A stretch of DNA of 64,000 nt, taken from positions 3,038,001 to 3,102,000 of the forward strand of contig NZ_CP190246.1 in NCBI RefSeq assembly GCF_039652435.2, written 5' to 3'. The notes under the pieces were generated by a model, which was not told the origin of the DNA, searched no databases, and worked only from the letters and a program-made list of their open reading frames with translations. Position 1 is the stretch's first letter. Every line of letters begins with the position of its first letter. Shown piece by piece: positions 53,783 through 63,529 of the stretch. This DNA is from Niabella insulamsoli. GTDB lineage: Bacteria; Bacteroidota; Bacteroidia; Chitinophagales; Chitinophagaceae. Both the position numbers and the translations under genes were made by a program.

Positions 53783-54056
53783 GATTTTATTATTAGTAAT
53801 AGGACTTTGCAATCAAAGTTAAACGAAATAAACGAAACGGTCAAAAAAGTATGCTTTATACAACCTGCATATTTTAAGTATTTGGCGATCAGACAGTAAA
53901 ATCCGAAGAACACGATATCTTTAATGGAGTGGTTTACTGCTCTATGTACTCGTTCAGTTGCTTTTCGTTAATGCTGAAAACACCTCTGATACAGATAGCC
54001 TGCAAGGCGCTGCGCTTTATTTCACTTTGTATCGCATTTACGGAACTTTCAGACAT

Positions 54057-54082
54057 AAAAAAACCACCTAAAAAAGGTGGTT
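54057..54082 (-). terminator. Intrinsic terminator after tRNA-Leu
   Basis: Stem AACCACC/GGTGGTT (54062-54068 with 54076-54082) with a 7-nt loop, followed on the minus strand by a run of five or more T. It begins 3 bp after the tRNA end. Confidence 0.8.
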
Positions 54083-54085
54083 GTG

Positions 54086-54169
54086 TGCCCAGAACAGGAA
54101 TCGAACCTGCACTCCATTGCTGAAACCAGATTTTGAGTCTAGCGCGTCTACCAATTCCGCCATCTGGGC
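54086..54169 (-). tRNA. tRNA-Leu (anticodon CAA)
   Basis: 84 nt, minus strand. Acceptor stem GCCCAGA/TCTGGGC, long variable arm as in class II tRNA, T loop GGTTCGATTCC, anticodon loop CTCAAAA giving CAA, discriminator A; CCA is not encoded. The 3' end faces the decayed accessory genes, so it is a plausible old integration site. Confidence 0.93.
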
Positions 54170-54396
54170 TTGTTTCCAAGCGGCTGCAATATTACGATTT
54201 TTTGGGCAAATACATCAAATCATTCTGTTTTATTCTTAAGAAATATTACGCATCGCGCGGCTTGGCCCATTGCCCCGCTATTTGCAGCATTTTTTCTTTG
54301 GCCGCAACCACTTTAAAATTAACACCATGATTTTTCCGAGCCGGCCCATTCTAAAATATTTAAGGTAACTTAGAAAACAGTCAAACGCAAAGGTAG

Positions 54397-55599
54397 ATGA
54401 TTACAATCGGTATCATAAAAGAAGAAAAAATACCCACCGACAACCGGGTCGCACTCACGCCCCACCAGTGCCGGTGGCTGCTCCATCACCGGCCCCAACT
54501 GGCCATTCTGGTGCAGCCTTCCGCAACGCGCTGCTATAAAGACTTCGAGTATGAGCGCGCCGGCGCCACCCTCACCGATGATTTAAGCGCGTGCGACATG
54601 CTCCTAGGCATCAAAGAAGTGCCGAAGGAGCAGCTGATCCCTGAAAAAACCTACCTTTTTTTCTCGCATACTAAAAAAAAACAACCCCACAACAAAGCGC
54701 TGCTACAGGCTATCCTCGACAAAAAAATTACGCTAATCGACTACGAATGCCTCGAACACGACGACGGCCAGCGCATGATCGGCTTCGGTTTTTTTGCCGG
54801 CATCGTCGGCGCTCACAACGGTATGATGGCCTATGGCGCGCGCACCGGCCTCTTTGAGCTCGAAAGGGTGTATCGCCAAAAAAGTTTTAAAGAACTGATC
54901 CATACCTATTTCGGTTTGCGGCTGCCCAATATTAAAGTGGCCCTTACCGGCAGTGGCCGTGTGGCCCACGGACTTACTGAAATCATGAACCTGATGGGGC
55001 TCCATGAAGTAGAACCCGACGAATACCTCACCCGCCGGTTCGCCTACCCTGTTTATACGCAACTCAAGGGGCGCGACCTGTATGCCCATCAGGCTACGGG
55101 CGGCTACAGCCGGGCCGACTTTCACGCCCATCCCCACCAATACCAATGCAGGTTTCTGCCCTACGCTTCTCAAACCGATATTTTGCTCAATGGCATTTAT
55201 TGGGAACCTCCCATTCCACGCCTTTTTCAATCCACCGATATTGCAGCGGATGATTTTATTATTCAAACCATCTCCGATATTTCTGACGATAAAGAAGGCT
55301 CAGTACCCATCAACCTGACCAGTGGCAGCATCGAAACGCCGGTTTATGGTGTAGACCGCGGCACGCTTAAGGTGACGGCGCCCTATGAGCCCGGCTCGAT
55401 CGATATCGTGGCGGTCGGAAACCTGCCCAACGAACTACCACGAGACGCCAGCCGCTACTTCGGCGAGCAACTCATCAAGTTCGTATTAGACGAGCTGCTG
55501 AAGCCAGATCGCGGCCCAACACTGCAACGCGCTACCATTGCCGCCAATGGCTCTTTATGCCCTTCTTTCAGCTATCTGAAAGAGTACGTATCCCACTAA
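54397..55599 (+). CDS. Saccharopine/alanine dehydrogenase-like NAD(P) oxidoreductase
   Basis: 400 residues. N-terminal GIIKEEKIPTDNRVALTPHQC is the AlaDh/PNT-type entry; later GFGFFAGIVGAHNGMMAYGAR, the nucleotide-binding region PNIKVALTGSGRVAHGLTEI and NLPNELPRDASRYFGEQL. Layout is of the lysine-forming saccharopine dehydrogenase group. Several Bacteroidota encode such proteins without a complete fungal lysine pathway, so the substrate is uncertain. It ends in the shared terminator region opposite glutamine synthetase. Confidence 0.87.
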   Translation: MITIGIIKEEKIPTDNRVALTPHQCRWLLHHRPQLAILVQPSATRCYKDFEYERAGATLTDDLSACDMLLGIKEVPKEQLIPEKTYLFFSHTKKKQPHNKALLQAILDKKITLIDYECLEHDDGQRMIGFGFFAGIVGAHNGMMAYGARTGLFELERVYRQKSFKELIHTYFGLRLPNIKVALTGSGRVAHGLTEIMNLMGLHEVEPDEYLTRRFAYPVYTQLKGRDLYAHQATGGYSRADFHAHPHQYQCRFLPYASQTDILLNGIYWEPPIPRLFQSTDIAADDFIIQTISDISDDKEGSVPINLTSGSIETPVYGVDRGTLKVTAPYEPGSIDIVAVGNLPNELPRDASRYFGEQLIKFVLDELLKPDRGPTLQRATIAANGSLCPSFSYLKEYVSH

Positions 55600-55624
55600 A
55601 AAAGGCTGCCCGAAAGAGCAGCCT
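55597..55624 (-). terminator. Terminator of glutamine synthetase (convergent)
   Basis: Stem AGGCTGC/GCAGCCT with an 8-nt loop (55603-55624). On the minus strand it is followed by TTTTTT, suiting the glutamine synthetase; the plus side has no T-run. Confidence 0.8.
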
Positions 55625-55647
55625 GTATAAAATAATATATCGTACGC

Positions 55648-57837
55648 TTAGCGTAAGAATAATAGTTCGCGGTATTTGGGCAGGTACCATTCTTTGTCAT
55701 CCACCAACAGCTCCAGTTTGTCGGCGTGGTAGCGGATCTGATCAAAGAATTTAGCTTTAACATCTGCTTCGTAAGCGATCGCTTTCTCGCGTGTATTTTC
55801 GATGGCATTGGCTTTCTTCCTGGCTTCGATCATTTGCTCCACGAGGTCGCTCGCTTTATTGATATGCTCTGATATTTTATCAAGAATTTGCTTTTGATTG
55901 GCGTAAGCTTCTTCGCTCAAACCGGCTTCTTTCAATCCTTTGATATTTTTTGCCAGCAGATTCTGATAGCGGATCGCCGGAGGAAGGATCATACTGGTAG
56001 CCATCTCACCCATGATGCGGCCTTCGATCTGTACCTTCTTAATGTATTTTTCAAGCTCGATTTCGTGCCTAGCATGAAGTTCAGAATTGCTATAGATACC
56101 ATTTTTTACAAACAAATCGGTATTTTTCTCGTTCACCATCGCATCCAGCGCCAAAGGCGTTGTTTTCAGGTTGGGCAATCCTCTTTTCTCTGCTTCTTTT
56201 TCCCATGCTTCGCTATAGCCATCACCTTCAAACAGGATTTTTTCGCTGCTTACAATATAGTCGTTGATCACCTGCATGATCGCAATCTCTTTTTTCTCAC
56301 CTTTTTCGATCAATCCGTCTACTTCTGATTTGAAGTTTTTAAGCGTCTGCGCCATGATCGTGTTCAGCACCGTCATTGGGCTCGCACAGTTGGCAGTAGA
56401 ACCTACCGCTCTGAACTCAAACTTATTGCCGGTGAAAGCGAAAGGCGAGGTACGGTTACGATCGGTATTATCTAATAAAAGATCCGGTATGTTTTTGTGG
56501 ATATCAAGCTTCAGCATGCTTTCATCCTGCTCGTCCATATCATCGTTTACCCTTTGTTTGATATCGTTCAGCACTTTGGTTAAGTACTCACCGATAAACA
56601 CAGAGATGATGGCAGGAGGCGCTTCATTGGCACCCAGCCTGTGGTCGTTGGGAGCAGAAGCAATCGACGCTCTTAAAACATCAGCATAATCATGAACCGC
56701 TTTGATGGTGTTTACAAAGAAAGTAAGGAACATCAAATTGGTTTTGGGGGTTTTGCCGGGTGCTAAAAGATTAACGCCGGTATCTGTGGCGATACTCCAG
56801 TTGTTATGCTTACCGCTTCCGTTGATGCCCGCAAAAGGCTTTTCATGAAGCAATACGCGCAGGCCATGCCTCAACGCAATACGCGTCATCACATCCATCA
56901 ATAAGGTATTGTGATCTACCGCCAGGTTGGCTTCTTCAAAAATAGGCGCACACTCAAACTGAGCCGGCGCTACCTCGTTGTGGCGCGTTCTTAAAGGAAT
57001 ACCTAATTTATAACACTCGTTTTCAAAATCGCGCATAAAAGCGTAAACTCTTTCCGGAATGGATCCGAAATAGTGGTCTTCCAGCTGCTGATTTTTAGCA
57101 GAATTATGTCCGTATAAAGTGCGGCCGCACATGATAAGGTCGGGCCTTGCTTTAAATAAACCGTCGTCCACCACGAAATATTCCTGCTCCCAACCCAAAG
57201 TTGGTGTTACGCGCGTAACATTTCTGTCAAAGAAATTACAAACATCAACAGCTGCTTTATTTAAAGCATCGATTGATTTTAATAAAGGCGCTTTATAATC
57301 TAAAGACTCACCTGTGTAAGAAATAAAAATTGTAGGGATACAAAGCGTACGGCCATGACCGATTTCGATAATAAAGGGAGGAGATGAAGGATCCCAACCG
57401 GTATAACCCCTGGCTTCAAAAGTAGCGCGCAAACCTCCGTTAGGGAAAGAAGACGCGTCAGGCTCCTGCTGAATTAAAGCAGCGCCGTCAAACTCTTCAA
57501 TGGGCGTACCGTCACTTTTTAAAGTAAAGAAAGAATCGTGCTTTTCTGCCGTCGTGCCGGTTAAAGGCTGAAACCAGTGTGTAAAATGTGTTACACCCTT
57601 GCTTTCCGCCCAGGCGCGCATGCCATTGGCAATATTAGCCGCTACGTTTCTGTCGATTTTTTGGCCGGATTTGATCGAAGCAACGATGCTTTTATAAGCG
57701 TCATCACTTAAATATTCCCTCGCAGTTTTAAGGTTAAATACATGAGAGCCAAACACCGTGGTGATTTTTGGCGTTATTTTCCCCAACTCATCTGTCGTAG
57801 CAGGGATGTTTGAAAGTGCAGAAATTCTTAAAGACAT
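55648..57837 (-). CDS. glnN: Type III glutamine synthetase
   Basis: 729 residues, the size of GSIII and far larger than GSI. The N-terminal FGSHVFNLKTAREYLSDDAY and FHWFQPLTGTTAEKHDSF (here THWFQPLTGTTAEKHDSFFT), GWEQEYFVVDD, CAPIFEEANLAVDHN and NGSGKHNNWSIAT regions are the GSIII active site and metal motifs. It makes glutamine from glutamate and ammonia. The promoter box TATATTTG (57871-57864) lies about 27 nt ahead of the ATG. It is a stand-alone unit ended by a clear terminator, divergent from purL. Confidence 0.95.
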   Translation of the reverse strand: MSLRISALSNIPATTDELGKITPKITTVFGSHVFNLKTAREYLSDDAYKSIVASIKSGQKIDRNVAANIANGMRAWAESKGVTHFTHWFQPLTGTTAEKHDSFFTLKSDGTPIEEFDGAALIQQEPDASSFPNGGLRATFEARGYTGWDPSSPPFIIEIGHGRTLCIPTIFISYTGESLDYKAPLLKSIDALNKAAVDVCNFFDRNVTRVTPTLGWEQEYFVVDDGLFKARPDLIMCGRTLYGHNSAKNQQLEDHYFGSIPERVYAFMRDFENECYKLGIPLRTRHNEVAPAQFECAPIFEEANLAVDHNTLLMDVMTRIALRHGLRVLLHEKPFAGINGSGKHNNWSIATDTGVNLLAPGKTPKTNLMFLTFFVNTIKAVHDYADVLRASIASAPNDHRLGANEAPPAIISVFIGEYLTKVLNDIKQRVNDDMDEQDESMLKLDIHKNIPDLLLDNTDRNRTSPFAFTGNKFEFRAVGSTANCASPMTVLNTIMAQTLKNFKSEVDGLIEKGEKKEIAIMQVINDYIVSSEKILFEGDGYSEAWEKEAEKRGLPNLKTTPLALDAMVNEKNTDLFVKNGIYSNSELHARHEIELEKYIKKVQIEGRIMGEMATSMILPPAIRYQNLLAKNIKGLKEAGLSEEAYANQKQILDKISEHINKASDLVEQMIEARKKANAIENTREKAIAYEADVKAKFFDQIRYHADKLELLVDDKEWYLPKYRELLFLR

Positions 57838-58137
57838 CGTGATAAGTTTGTTTTAATTGTGCGCAAATATATTATTTATTAATGGTTTTATTAAAAATAT
57901 TTGTAATTATTACAAAAATAAACATTCATTTAACCAAAAATAGCTAAAATAAACATATTAATAAATATTTTAACCCAATTTTCACGGCTTCATCATTCCC
58001 GCATTTCTTATTTCTGATAATTTAAAATAATGAATCGTTCTTTTATAAGGAGTTTGTAGATTTGCTGCTTTTAAAGCTAAAAGGGAACCCAGTCTAAATT
58101 ATATACCTTTTTAGCGCTACGCTTTAAGCAATAATTC
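57838..58137. other. 300-bp divergent promoter region of glutamine synthetase and purL
   Basis: Contains the minus-strand TATATTTG box (57871-57864) and the plus-strand TAGATTTG box (58057-58064). The purL leader has an inverted repeat GCTAAAAGG (58076-58084) and CCTTTTTAGC (58106-58115), one bulged A. The central part 57880-58020 is very A+T rich without a gene. Confidence 0.5.
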
Positions 58138-60369
58138 ATGGAAATAACAGTAAAAACCGCAGAGCAACTAAGATTAACAGCCGAAGAGTTTGAGTTAATA
58201 CAAAAAAAGCTGGGCAGGATGCCCAATTTCAACGAGCTCTGTGCTTTCTCCGCTATGTGGAGCGAGCATTGTAGTTATAAAAATTCCATTAAATGGTTGA
58301 AAACCCTGCCGCGCGAAGGCGGTAAAATGCTGGTTGCCGCTGGTGAAGAAAATGCGGGCTTGATGGATATCGGCGATGGCCTGGGCGTCGTGTTTAAAAT
58401 CGAATCGCACAACCACCCGTCGGCGTTGGAGCCTTTTCAGGGTGCTGCAACCGGCGTAGGCGGTATCCACCGTGATATTTTTACCATGGGGGCGCGCCCT
58501 ATCGCCGCTCTGAACTCGCTGCGTTTTGGCCGGCTTGAAGAACCGAAAACACAACATTTATTAGCGGGCGTGGTGCATGGCATCGGCCACTACGGCAACT
58601 GCTTCGGCGTGCCTACCGTGGGCGGGGAAATATATTTTGACAACTGTTATCATACCAACCCACTGGTCAACGCCATGAGCGTTGGTATTGTAAAAATAGG
58701 TGAGACCGTTTCGGCTACAGCCGAGGGCGAGGGCAACCCGGTGATGTTTGTAGGCAGCGCCACCGGCAAAGACGGTATAGGCGGCGCTTCATTTGCTTCT
58801 GCAGATATTACTTCAGATAGTGTGCAGGAACTGCCCGCCGTTCAGGTAGGCGATCCCTTCCAGGAAAAAAAGCTATTGGAAGCCTGCCTTGAAGTAATCA
58901 AAACCGGCGCCGTGGTAGGCATGCAGGACATGGGCGCGGCGGGCATTATTTGTTCCACCGCAGAAATGAGCGCAAAAGGCGGCGTGGGCATGAAAATCGA
59001 TTTGGAAAAAGTGCCCACGCGCCAGCAAAACATGAAAGCCTGGGAACTGCTGCTTAGCGAAAGCCAGGAGCGCATGTTGCTGGTAGCTGAAAAAGGACGC
59101 GAAAAAGAAGTGGAAGCAGTTTTTGAAAAATGGGACCTGCCCTGCTCGGTGATCGGTCATGTAACCAACGATGGGTTGCTTGATTTTTATATGAATGGCG
59201 AACTGGAAGCCTCCATTCCGGCTGAAGAACTGGTATTAGGCGGCGGCGCTCCCCAATATGAAAGAGCTTATAAAGAACCCGCTTATCTGGCAGAGCTGAA
59301 CGCTTTTGACATTTCATCCGTCAAGCAGCCGGGCGATTTAAAAGCGGTTGCAGAAAAACTGGTTTCGCTGCCTTCCATCGCTTCGAAAAGATGGATCTTC
59401 AACCAATATGACAGCATGGTAGGCACGGTGAATACTTCCACCAACGCCCCTTCGGACGCAGCTATCGTCAGTGTGAAAGGAACTAACAAAGGCCTTGCTG
59501 TGACAACGGATTGCAATAGCCGTTATGTATATGCCGACCCTTATAAAGGCGCTATGATTGCGGTGAGCGAAGCGGCCCGGAATATTGTTTGCAGTGGCGG
59601 ACAGCCGCTCGGCGTGACCAATTGCCTCAATTTTGGCAATCCGTACATCCCAGAACTTTACTACCAGTTTGTAAATGCCGTAAAAGGAATGGGCGACGCC
59701 TGTCGCAAATTTGATACACCGGTGACCGGCGGTAACGTAAGTTTTTATAACCAAAACCCCGATGGCCCCATCAACCCCACTCCTACCATTGGCATGGTAG
59801 GTCTGTTGGAAAATATCGATAATAAAATGACCCTGGGCTTTAAACAGGAAGGGGATGTTATTTATGTGCTGGGCCGGCAAACCGACGATATCAATTCATC
59901 AGAATATTTATATCATATTCATGGCGTGACCAAATCGCCGGCGCCTTACTTCGATTTGGAAGAAGAGTTTGCCTTACAAAACCTGGTAGCTTCTCTCATT
60001 GGCCAAAAGCTGATCCGGTCGGCGCATGATATCAGTGAAGGCGGGTTGTTTGTAACGCTTTGTGAAAGCGGCTTTGTAAACGAGCTGGGCTTCAGTGTTT
60101 CGCATATTGCCGGCGTTCGGAAAGACGCATTTTTCTTTGGCGAAGGGCAAAGCCGCGTGGTGGTTACCGTAGCAGCAGATCAGGTGCATGCATTTGAAGC
60201 AGCGTTGGGCGATGCTCCTTTTGCAAAAATCGGCGCAGTAACGAACAGTATTGTGAATATAGACGGTGAAAACTGGGGTGATATTGAAAAATGGCAGCAT
60301 ACTTACGACACCGCCATCGAAAAATATTTAAGCAGGGAAAACGCCGCGGAAGCATTGGGTACTTTATAA
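58138..60369 (+). CDS. purL: Phosphoribosylformylglycinamidine synthase subunit PurL
   Basis: 743 residues, the small PurL form that works with separate PurS and PurQ subunits. The N-terminal MWSEHCSYKNS, catalytic ESHNHPSALEPFQGAATGVGGIHRD, GMQDMGAAGIICSTAEMSAKGG and the central QYDSMVGTVN and PVTGGNVSFYN are typical AIRS-like motifs. It performs the fourth step of purine biosynthesis (FGAR to FGAM). It starts with ATG 58138 about 67 nt after the presumed TSS. Downstream it is followed by proC 72 bp later, probably independent in role. Confidence 0.96.
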   Translation: MEITVKTAEQLRLTAEEFELIQKKLGRMPNFNELCAFSAMWSEHCSYKNSIKWLKTLPREGGKMLVAAGEENAGLMDIGDGLGVVFKIESHNHPSALEPFQGAATGVGGIHRDIFTMGARPIAALNSLRFGRLEEPKTQHLLAGVVHGIGHYGNCFGVPTVGGEIYFDNCYHTNPLVNAMSVGIVKIGETVSATAEGEGNPVMFVGSATGKDGIGGASFASADITSDSVQELPAVQVGDPFQEKKLLEACLEVIKTGAVVGMQDMGAAGIICSTAEMSAKGGVGMKIDLEKVPTRQQNMKAWELLLSESQERMLLVAEKGREKEVEAVFEKWDLPCSVIGHVTNDGLLDFYMNGELEASIPAEELVLGGGAPQYERAYKEPAYLAELNAFDISSVKQPGDLKAVAEKLVSLPSIASKRWIFNQYDSMVGTVNTSTNAPSDAAIVSVKGTNKGLAVTTDCNSRYVYADPYKGAMIAVSEAARNIVCSGGQPLGVTNCLNFGNPYIPELYYQFVNAVKGMGDACRKFDTPVTGGNVSFYNQNPDGPINPTPTIGMVGLLENIDNKMTLGFKQEGDVIYVLGRQTDDINSSEYLYHIHGVTKSPAPYFDLEEEFALQNLVASLIGQKLIRSAHDISEGGLFVTLCESGFVNELGFSVSHIAGVRKDAFFFGEGQSRVVVTVAADQVHAFEAALGDAPFAKIGAVTNSIVNIDGENWGDIEKWQHTYDTAIEKYLSRENAAEALGTL

Positions 60370-60441
60370 AATGCGCACGCAGCTTCAATGCTTCGATAGG
60401 CAGGCGGCTGGTTTCATTTCGACATCTTTAAAACAAAAACA

Positions 60442-61236
60442 GTGGCTCAAAAAATAGCGATCATCGGCGGCGGCAATTTGGGAACTGCCATTGCTCAGGG
60501 TTTGATTAAAAGCGACTTCTCCAACCCTTCTGATATCACCATCACCAAACGAAATATCTCGACATTAAAAGGTGATCTTCCGAAAACCGTAAAGATTACA
60601 GACGACAATTTGAAGGCAGTAGCGGCTAATGAAACTATTCTGTTGGCAGTAAAACCCTTCCAGATCGAAGGCATCATGAAAACGATTGCGCCCGCGCTGA
60701 CTAAAAAGCATATGCTGATTTCCGTTATCACCGGCGTCACGGTCAGCGATCTCAAAGAAATGGCCAAAGCGGAACTGCCTGTTTTTCGCGCCATGCCCAA
60801 CACGGCTGTGGCCATCCAGGAAAGTATGACCTGCATCAGCTATGAAAACGCCACGGACAAACAGGTTCAGTTTGTAACCAAAATGTTTAATACGGTTGGA
60901 AAAGTTTGCGTCATCGATGATAAACTTATGGATGCCGCCACGGTGCTGGGCGCCTGCGGCACGGCTTTCGCGCTTCGATATGTGAGGGCCAATATCCAGG
61001 GTGGCATCGAAATTGGTTTTGACGCTAAAACCGCCAGCCTCATTGCGGCGCAAACCGTGAAAGGAGCGGCGGAACTACTGCTGTCTAATAGCAGCCATCC
61101 TGAGCAGGAGATTGATAAGGTGACCACTCCAAAAGGGTGCACTATTGTTGGGCTGAACGAAATGGAACACCGCGGGTTTAGTTCCTCGCTGATACGTGGC
61201 GTGATTACGAGTTATAAGAAAATTGCCAAAGATTAA
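60442..61236 (+). CDS. proC: Pyrroline-5-carboxylate reductase
   Basis: 264 residues, GTG start (GTG GCT CAA). The nucleotide-binding motif KIAIIGGGNLGTAIAQGLI is at the N-terminus, with LLAVKPFQIEGIM, PVFRAMPNTAVAIQESM, DAATVLGACGTAFALRYV and KVTTPKGCTIVGLNEMEHRG as ProC signatures. It reduces pyrroline-5-carboxylate to proline. Its stop shares bases with that of the convergent response regulator gene (TTAA at 61233-61236). Confidence 0.95.
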   Translation: MAQKIAIIGGGNLGTAIAQGLIKSDFSNPSDITITKRNISTLKGDLPKTVKITDDNLKAVAANETILLAVKPFQIEGIMKTIAPALTKKHMLISVITGVTVSDLKEMAKAELPVFRAMPNTAVAIQESMTCISYENATDKQVQFVTKMFNTVGKVCVIDDKLMDAATVLGACGTAFALRYVRANIQGGIEIGFDAKTASLIAAQTVKGAAELLLSNSSHPEQEIDKVTTPKGCTIVGLNEMEHRGFSSSLIRGVITSYKKIAKD

Positions 61237-61646
61237 TTGCTAAAATACTTCTCGAGTATCGCTAATACCGTCTCGCGTTTGAGGGGCTTGTTGATCAATT
61301 CTTTTATTTCCGGCAACAGTTGGGCTTTGTTTAAATCCGCAGGATTGGAAGAGGAAGTCAGGATGATAATCGGCACGTGAAGATCGGATGTTTTGGAATC
61401 ATTAGACAACTTCTCTACAAACTCCCACCCATCCATTTTGGGCATATTGATGTCGAGGAAAATAAGATCGGGATGCATATAACCATCCTCCTTTTTCGTC
61501 AGGTAGTCGAACGCTTCTTCCGCACTTTCAAAACTTCTAATATGTTTGGCACAGTCGAGTTTATTTAAAATGACTGTGTTAATAAAATTAGCTGCCTTGT
61601 TATCATCGATCAGTACTACGCAGTTCAATTTAATTGCGGTATTCAT
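61233..61646 (-). CDS. Response regulator, CheY-like
   Basis: 137 residues, receiver domain only: VVLIDDNKAANF at the N-terminus, phosphoacceptor aspartate in DLIFLDINMPKMDGW, lysine in INKPLKRE. The Rcp1-like pattern with KxDCAKHIRSFESAE is usual for partners of PAS histidine kinases. Its ATG overlaps the kinase stop by ATGA. Downstream target unknown. Confidence 0.92.
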   Translation of the reverse strand: MNTAIKLNCVVLIDDNKAANFINTVILNKLDCAKHIRSFESAEEAFDYLTKKEDGYMHPDLIFLDINMPKMDGWEFVEKLSNDSKTSDLHVPIIILTSSSNPADLNKAQLLPEIKELINKPLKRETVLAILEKYFSN

Positions 61647-63529
61647 AGCGTTTTAAAGATGGTAAATGTAAAAATACTTCCATAAGGTTCGTTGGGATGG
61701 ACATCTATAGTGCCTTCGTGCAAATCTACAATTTTCTTGCAATGCGCCAGCCCGATGCCCGTGCCTTCGTAGCTACTGCGGGCATGCAGGCGTTGAAAAA
61801 TCCGGAAAATTTTATCCTCGTATTCCTGCTTCACGCCAATGCCATTGTCTTTTACCGCGAAGCGCCAAAACCCTTCTTCCTCAACGCATTCGACCGCCAC
61901 AATCGGCGGCCTGCCCGGCTCGTTAAATTTAAGTGCATTGGCAATCAGGTTTTGAAACAATAGTCTCAATTCGGTACGGTAGGCCTTCACTACCGGTAAT
62001 GCACCAATATCAAAAGCCGCTCCTGATTCTTTAATTTTAGCCGCCAGGTCTTTAATCACCGACGACACAATGAGATTGCAGTCTACTTCTGAAAGTTCGC
62101 TATTCTTTCCAATAAGTGAATAATCCAATAGCGCTTTGATAAGCCGGCTCATTCTTTCTGTCGATTCCCTGATAAAACTTAAATATTGGCTGCCTTGCTC
62201 GTCGAAATGGCTGCCATAATCTTCTTCCAGCAGTTCCACAAAACTCATTACCGTTCTTAAGGGCTCTTGCAAATCGTGCGACGCGATATAGGCAAACTGT
62301 TCCAGCTCGCGGTTTTTATTTTCAAGCTCATGATTTTTTACAGTTAACACGTTGCGGGCTTCGACGCGATCGGTTATATCCCTGATCGCAGCGCTTACAA
62401 GCACGCCTTCGTCGGTTTCCAGCGGACTTAATGATATTTCGATCGGAAACTCTGCGCCGCCTTTTCTCAACCCCTTCAATTCGAGATTAGCACCCATCGG
62501 CCTCACTTTCGGATTAGAAAAAAAATGGTCGCGATGCCCTTTATGATTTCCCCGAAACCGTTCGGGAATCAATAGTTCTACCGGTTTACCTACCAATTCT
62601 TTTTTCTCATATCCAAAAATATTCTCCACCTGCGTGTTTACCAGTTGGATCAGGCCATCCCGGCTTACAATCACCATGGCGTCGGGTGCGCTTTCCAAAA
62701 GACCTCGAAACATATGTTCCGCGCGTTTTCTTTCGGTAATATCACGAATAGCAGCAGACGCAAACGTCCCTTCCTCCGTTTTTAAAGGGCTTAAGGAAAT
62801 TTCGGCCTGAAAAGTGGAACCGTCTTTACGCCGGCCAAACAGTTCTAAGCCTTTTCCCATATTGCGGCTCGTAGGGTTTCTAAAATAGCTGTCGCGGTGG
62901 CCCTGATGATGGGTCGAAAAAGGTGTCGGCATCAGCATCTCTACATACTGTCCTAACAGTTCATCTCTGGTATATCCAAATAATTTTTCGGTTTGCGCGT
63001 TGGCGAGGATAATCTGGCCCAATTTATTGACGATCACCATTGCGTCTGGCGCCGTCTCGAGCAGGGCCTGCGCCTTACTCGCCAGTTTATACGTTTGGCT
63101 CACGGGCCTCAACACGGCTGAGAAACCAACAATCCTTTCGTGTTCATCAAGAATGGTGGCGTATTGAATAAAGGCAAATTTTCTGGAACGATTGGATAAA
63201 ACGATCTCAGTTTTTACGGGCTCGATCGCTTCGGCGAAGGTCAGGCGCTCCATAATCATTTCAAACGCTTCGTGATGTTCGGGAGACAACACCGTGTGAA
63301 ACGGCCGCCCTAGTAAAAGTTCATTTTTGTTCTCGGGCTGAAAAAGTCCCAATGCCGCAATATTGGCATAAGCAATCTTTCCTGAAAGGCTTATCCCCAG
63401 GATCGCATCCTTTGCTGAGTCTGTTATATAATTTTTCAACCTGTCAACAAAATGGTTCAGAATAAAATATACCCAAAAAAATAGGCCGCAAACGATCGCC
63501 CCGAAAGACGCTATTGCACTTCCGGCCAA
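61643..63529 (-). CDS. PAS sensor histidine kinase
   Basis: About 628 residues from TTG 63529, a poor start whose choice is uncertain. One membrane helix near the N-terminus (FGAIVCGLFFWVYFILNHF), then three PAS domains (near 40-150, 150-275, 275-400), a coiled linker, HisKA with SHDLQEPLRTVMSFVELLEE and a HATPase with NALKFNEPGRPPI and GTGIGLAHCKKI. The second and third PAS repeats are alike (LLETAPDAMVIV and LLESAPDAMVIV). The frame overlaps the peroxiredoxin gene by 19 bp, suggesting that redox state and signalling are linked; inference only. The cognate regulator follows. Confidence 0.9.
   Translation of the reverse strand: MAGSAIASFGAIVCGLFFWVYFILNHFVDRLKNYITDSAKDAILGISLSGKIAYANIAALGLFQPENKNELLLGRPFHTVLSPEHHEAFEMIMERLTFAEAIEPVKTEIVLSNRSRKFAFIQYATILDEHERIVGFSAVLRPVSQTYKLASKAQALLETAPDAMVIVNKLGQIILANAQTEKLFGYTRDELLGQYVEMLMPTPFSTHHQGHRDSYFRNPTSRNMGKGLELFGRRKDGSTFQAEISLSPLKTEEGTFASAAIRDITERKRAEHMFRGLLESAPDAMVIVSRDGLIQLVNTQVENIFGYEKKELVGKPVELLIPERFRGNHKGHRDHFFSNPKVRPMGANLELKGLRKGGAEFPIEISLSPLETDEGVLVSAAIRDITDRVEARNVLTVKNHELENKNRELEQFAYIASHDLQEPLRTVMSFVELLEEDYGSHFDEQGSQYLSFIRESTERMSRLIKALLDYSLIGKNSELSEVDCNLIVSSVIKDLAAKIKESGAAFDIGALPVVKAYRTELRLLFQNLIANALKFNEPGRPPIVAVECVEEEGFWRFAVKDNGIGVKQEYEDKIFRIFQRLHARSSYEGTGIGLAHCKKIVDLHEGTIDVHPNEPYGSIFTFTIFKTL

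Noticed and set aside
53934..54179. Minus-strand ORF of 81 codons crossing tRNA-Leu
   Set aside because: Its first half is the tRNA and terminator read as protein. The internal ATG at 54056 leaves a 40-codon frame with no recognisable family.
58065..58137. purL leader as a purine riboswitch
   Set aside because: No conserved purine-riboswitch core or three-way junction could be found; only one inverted repeat.
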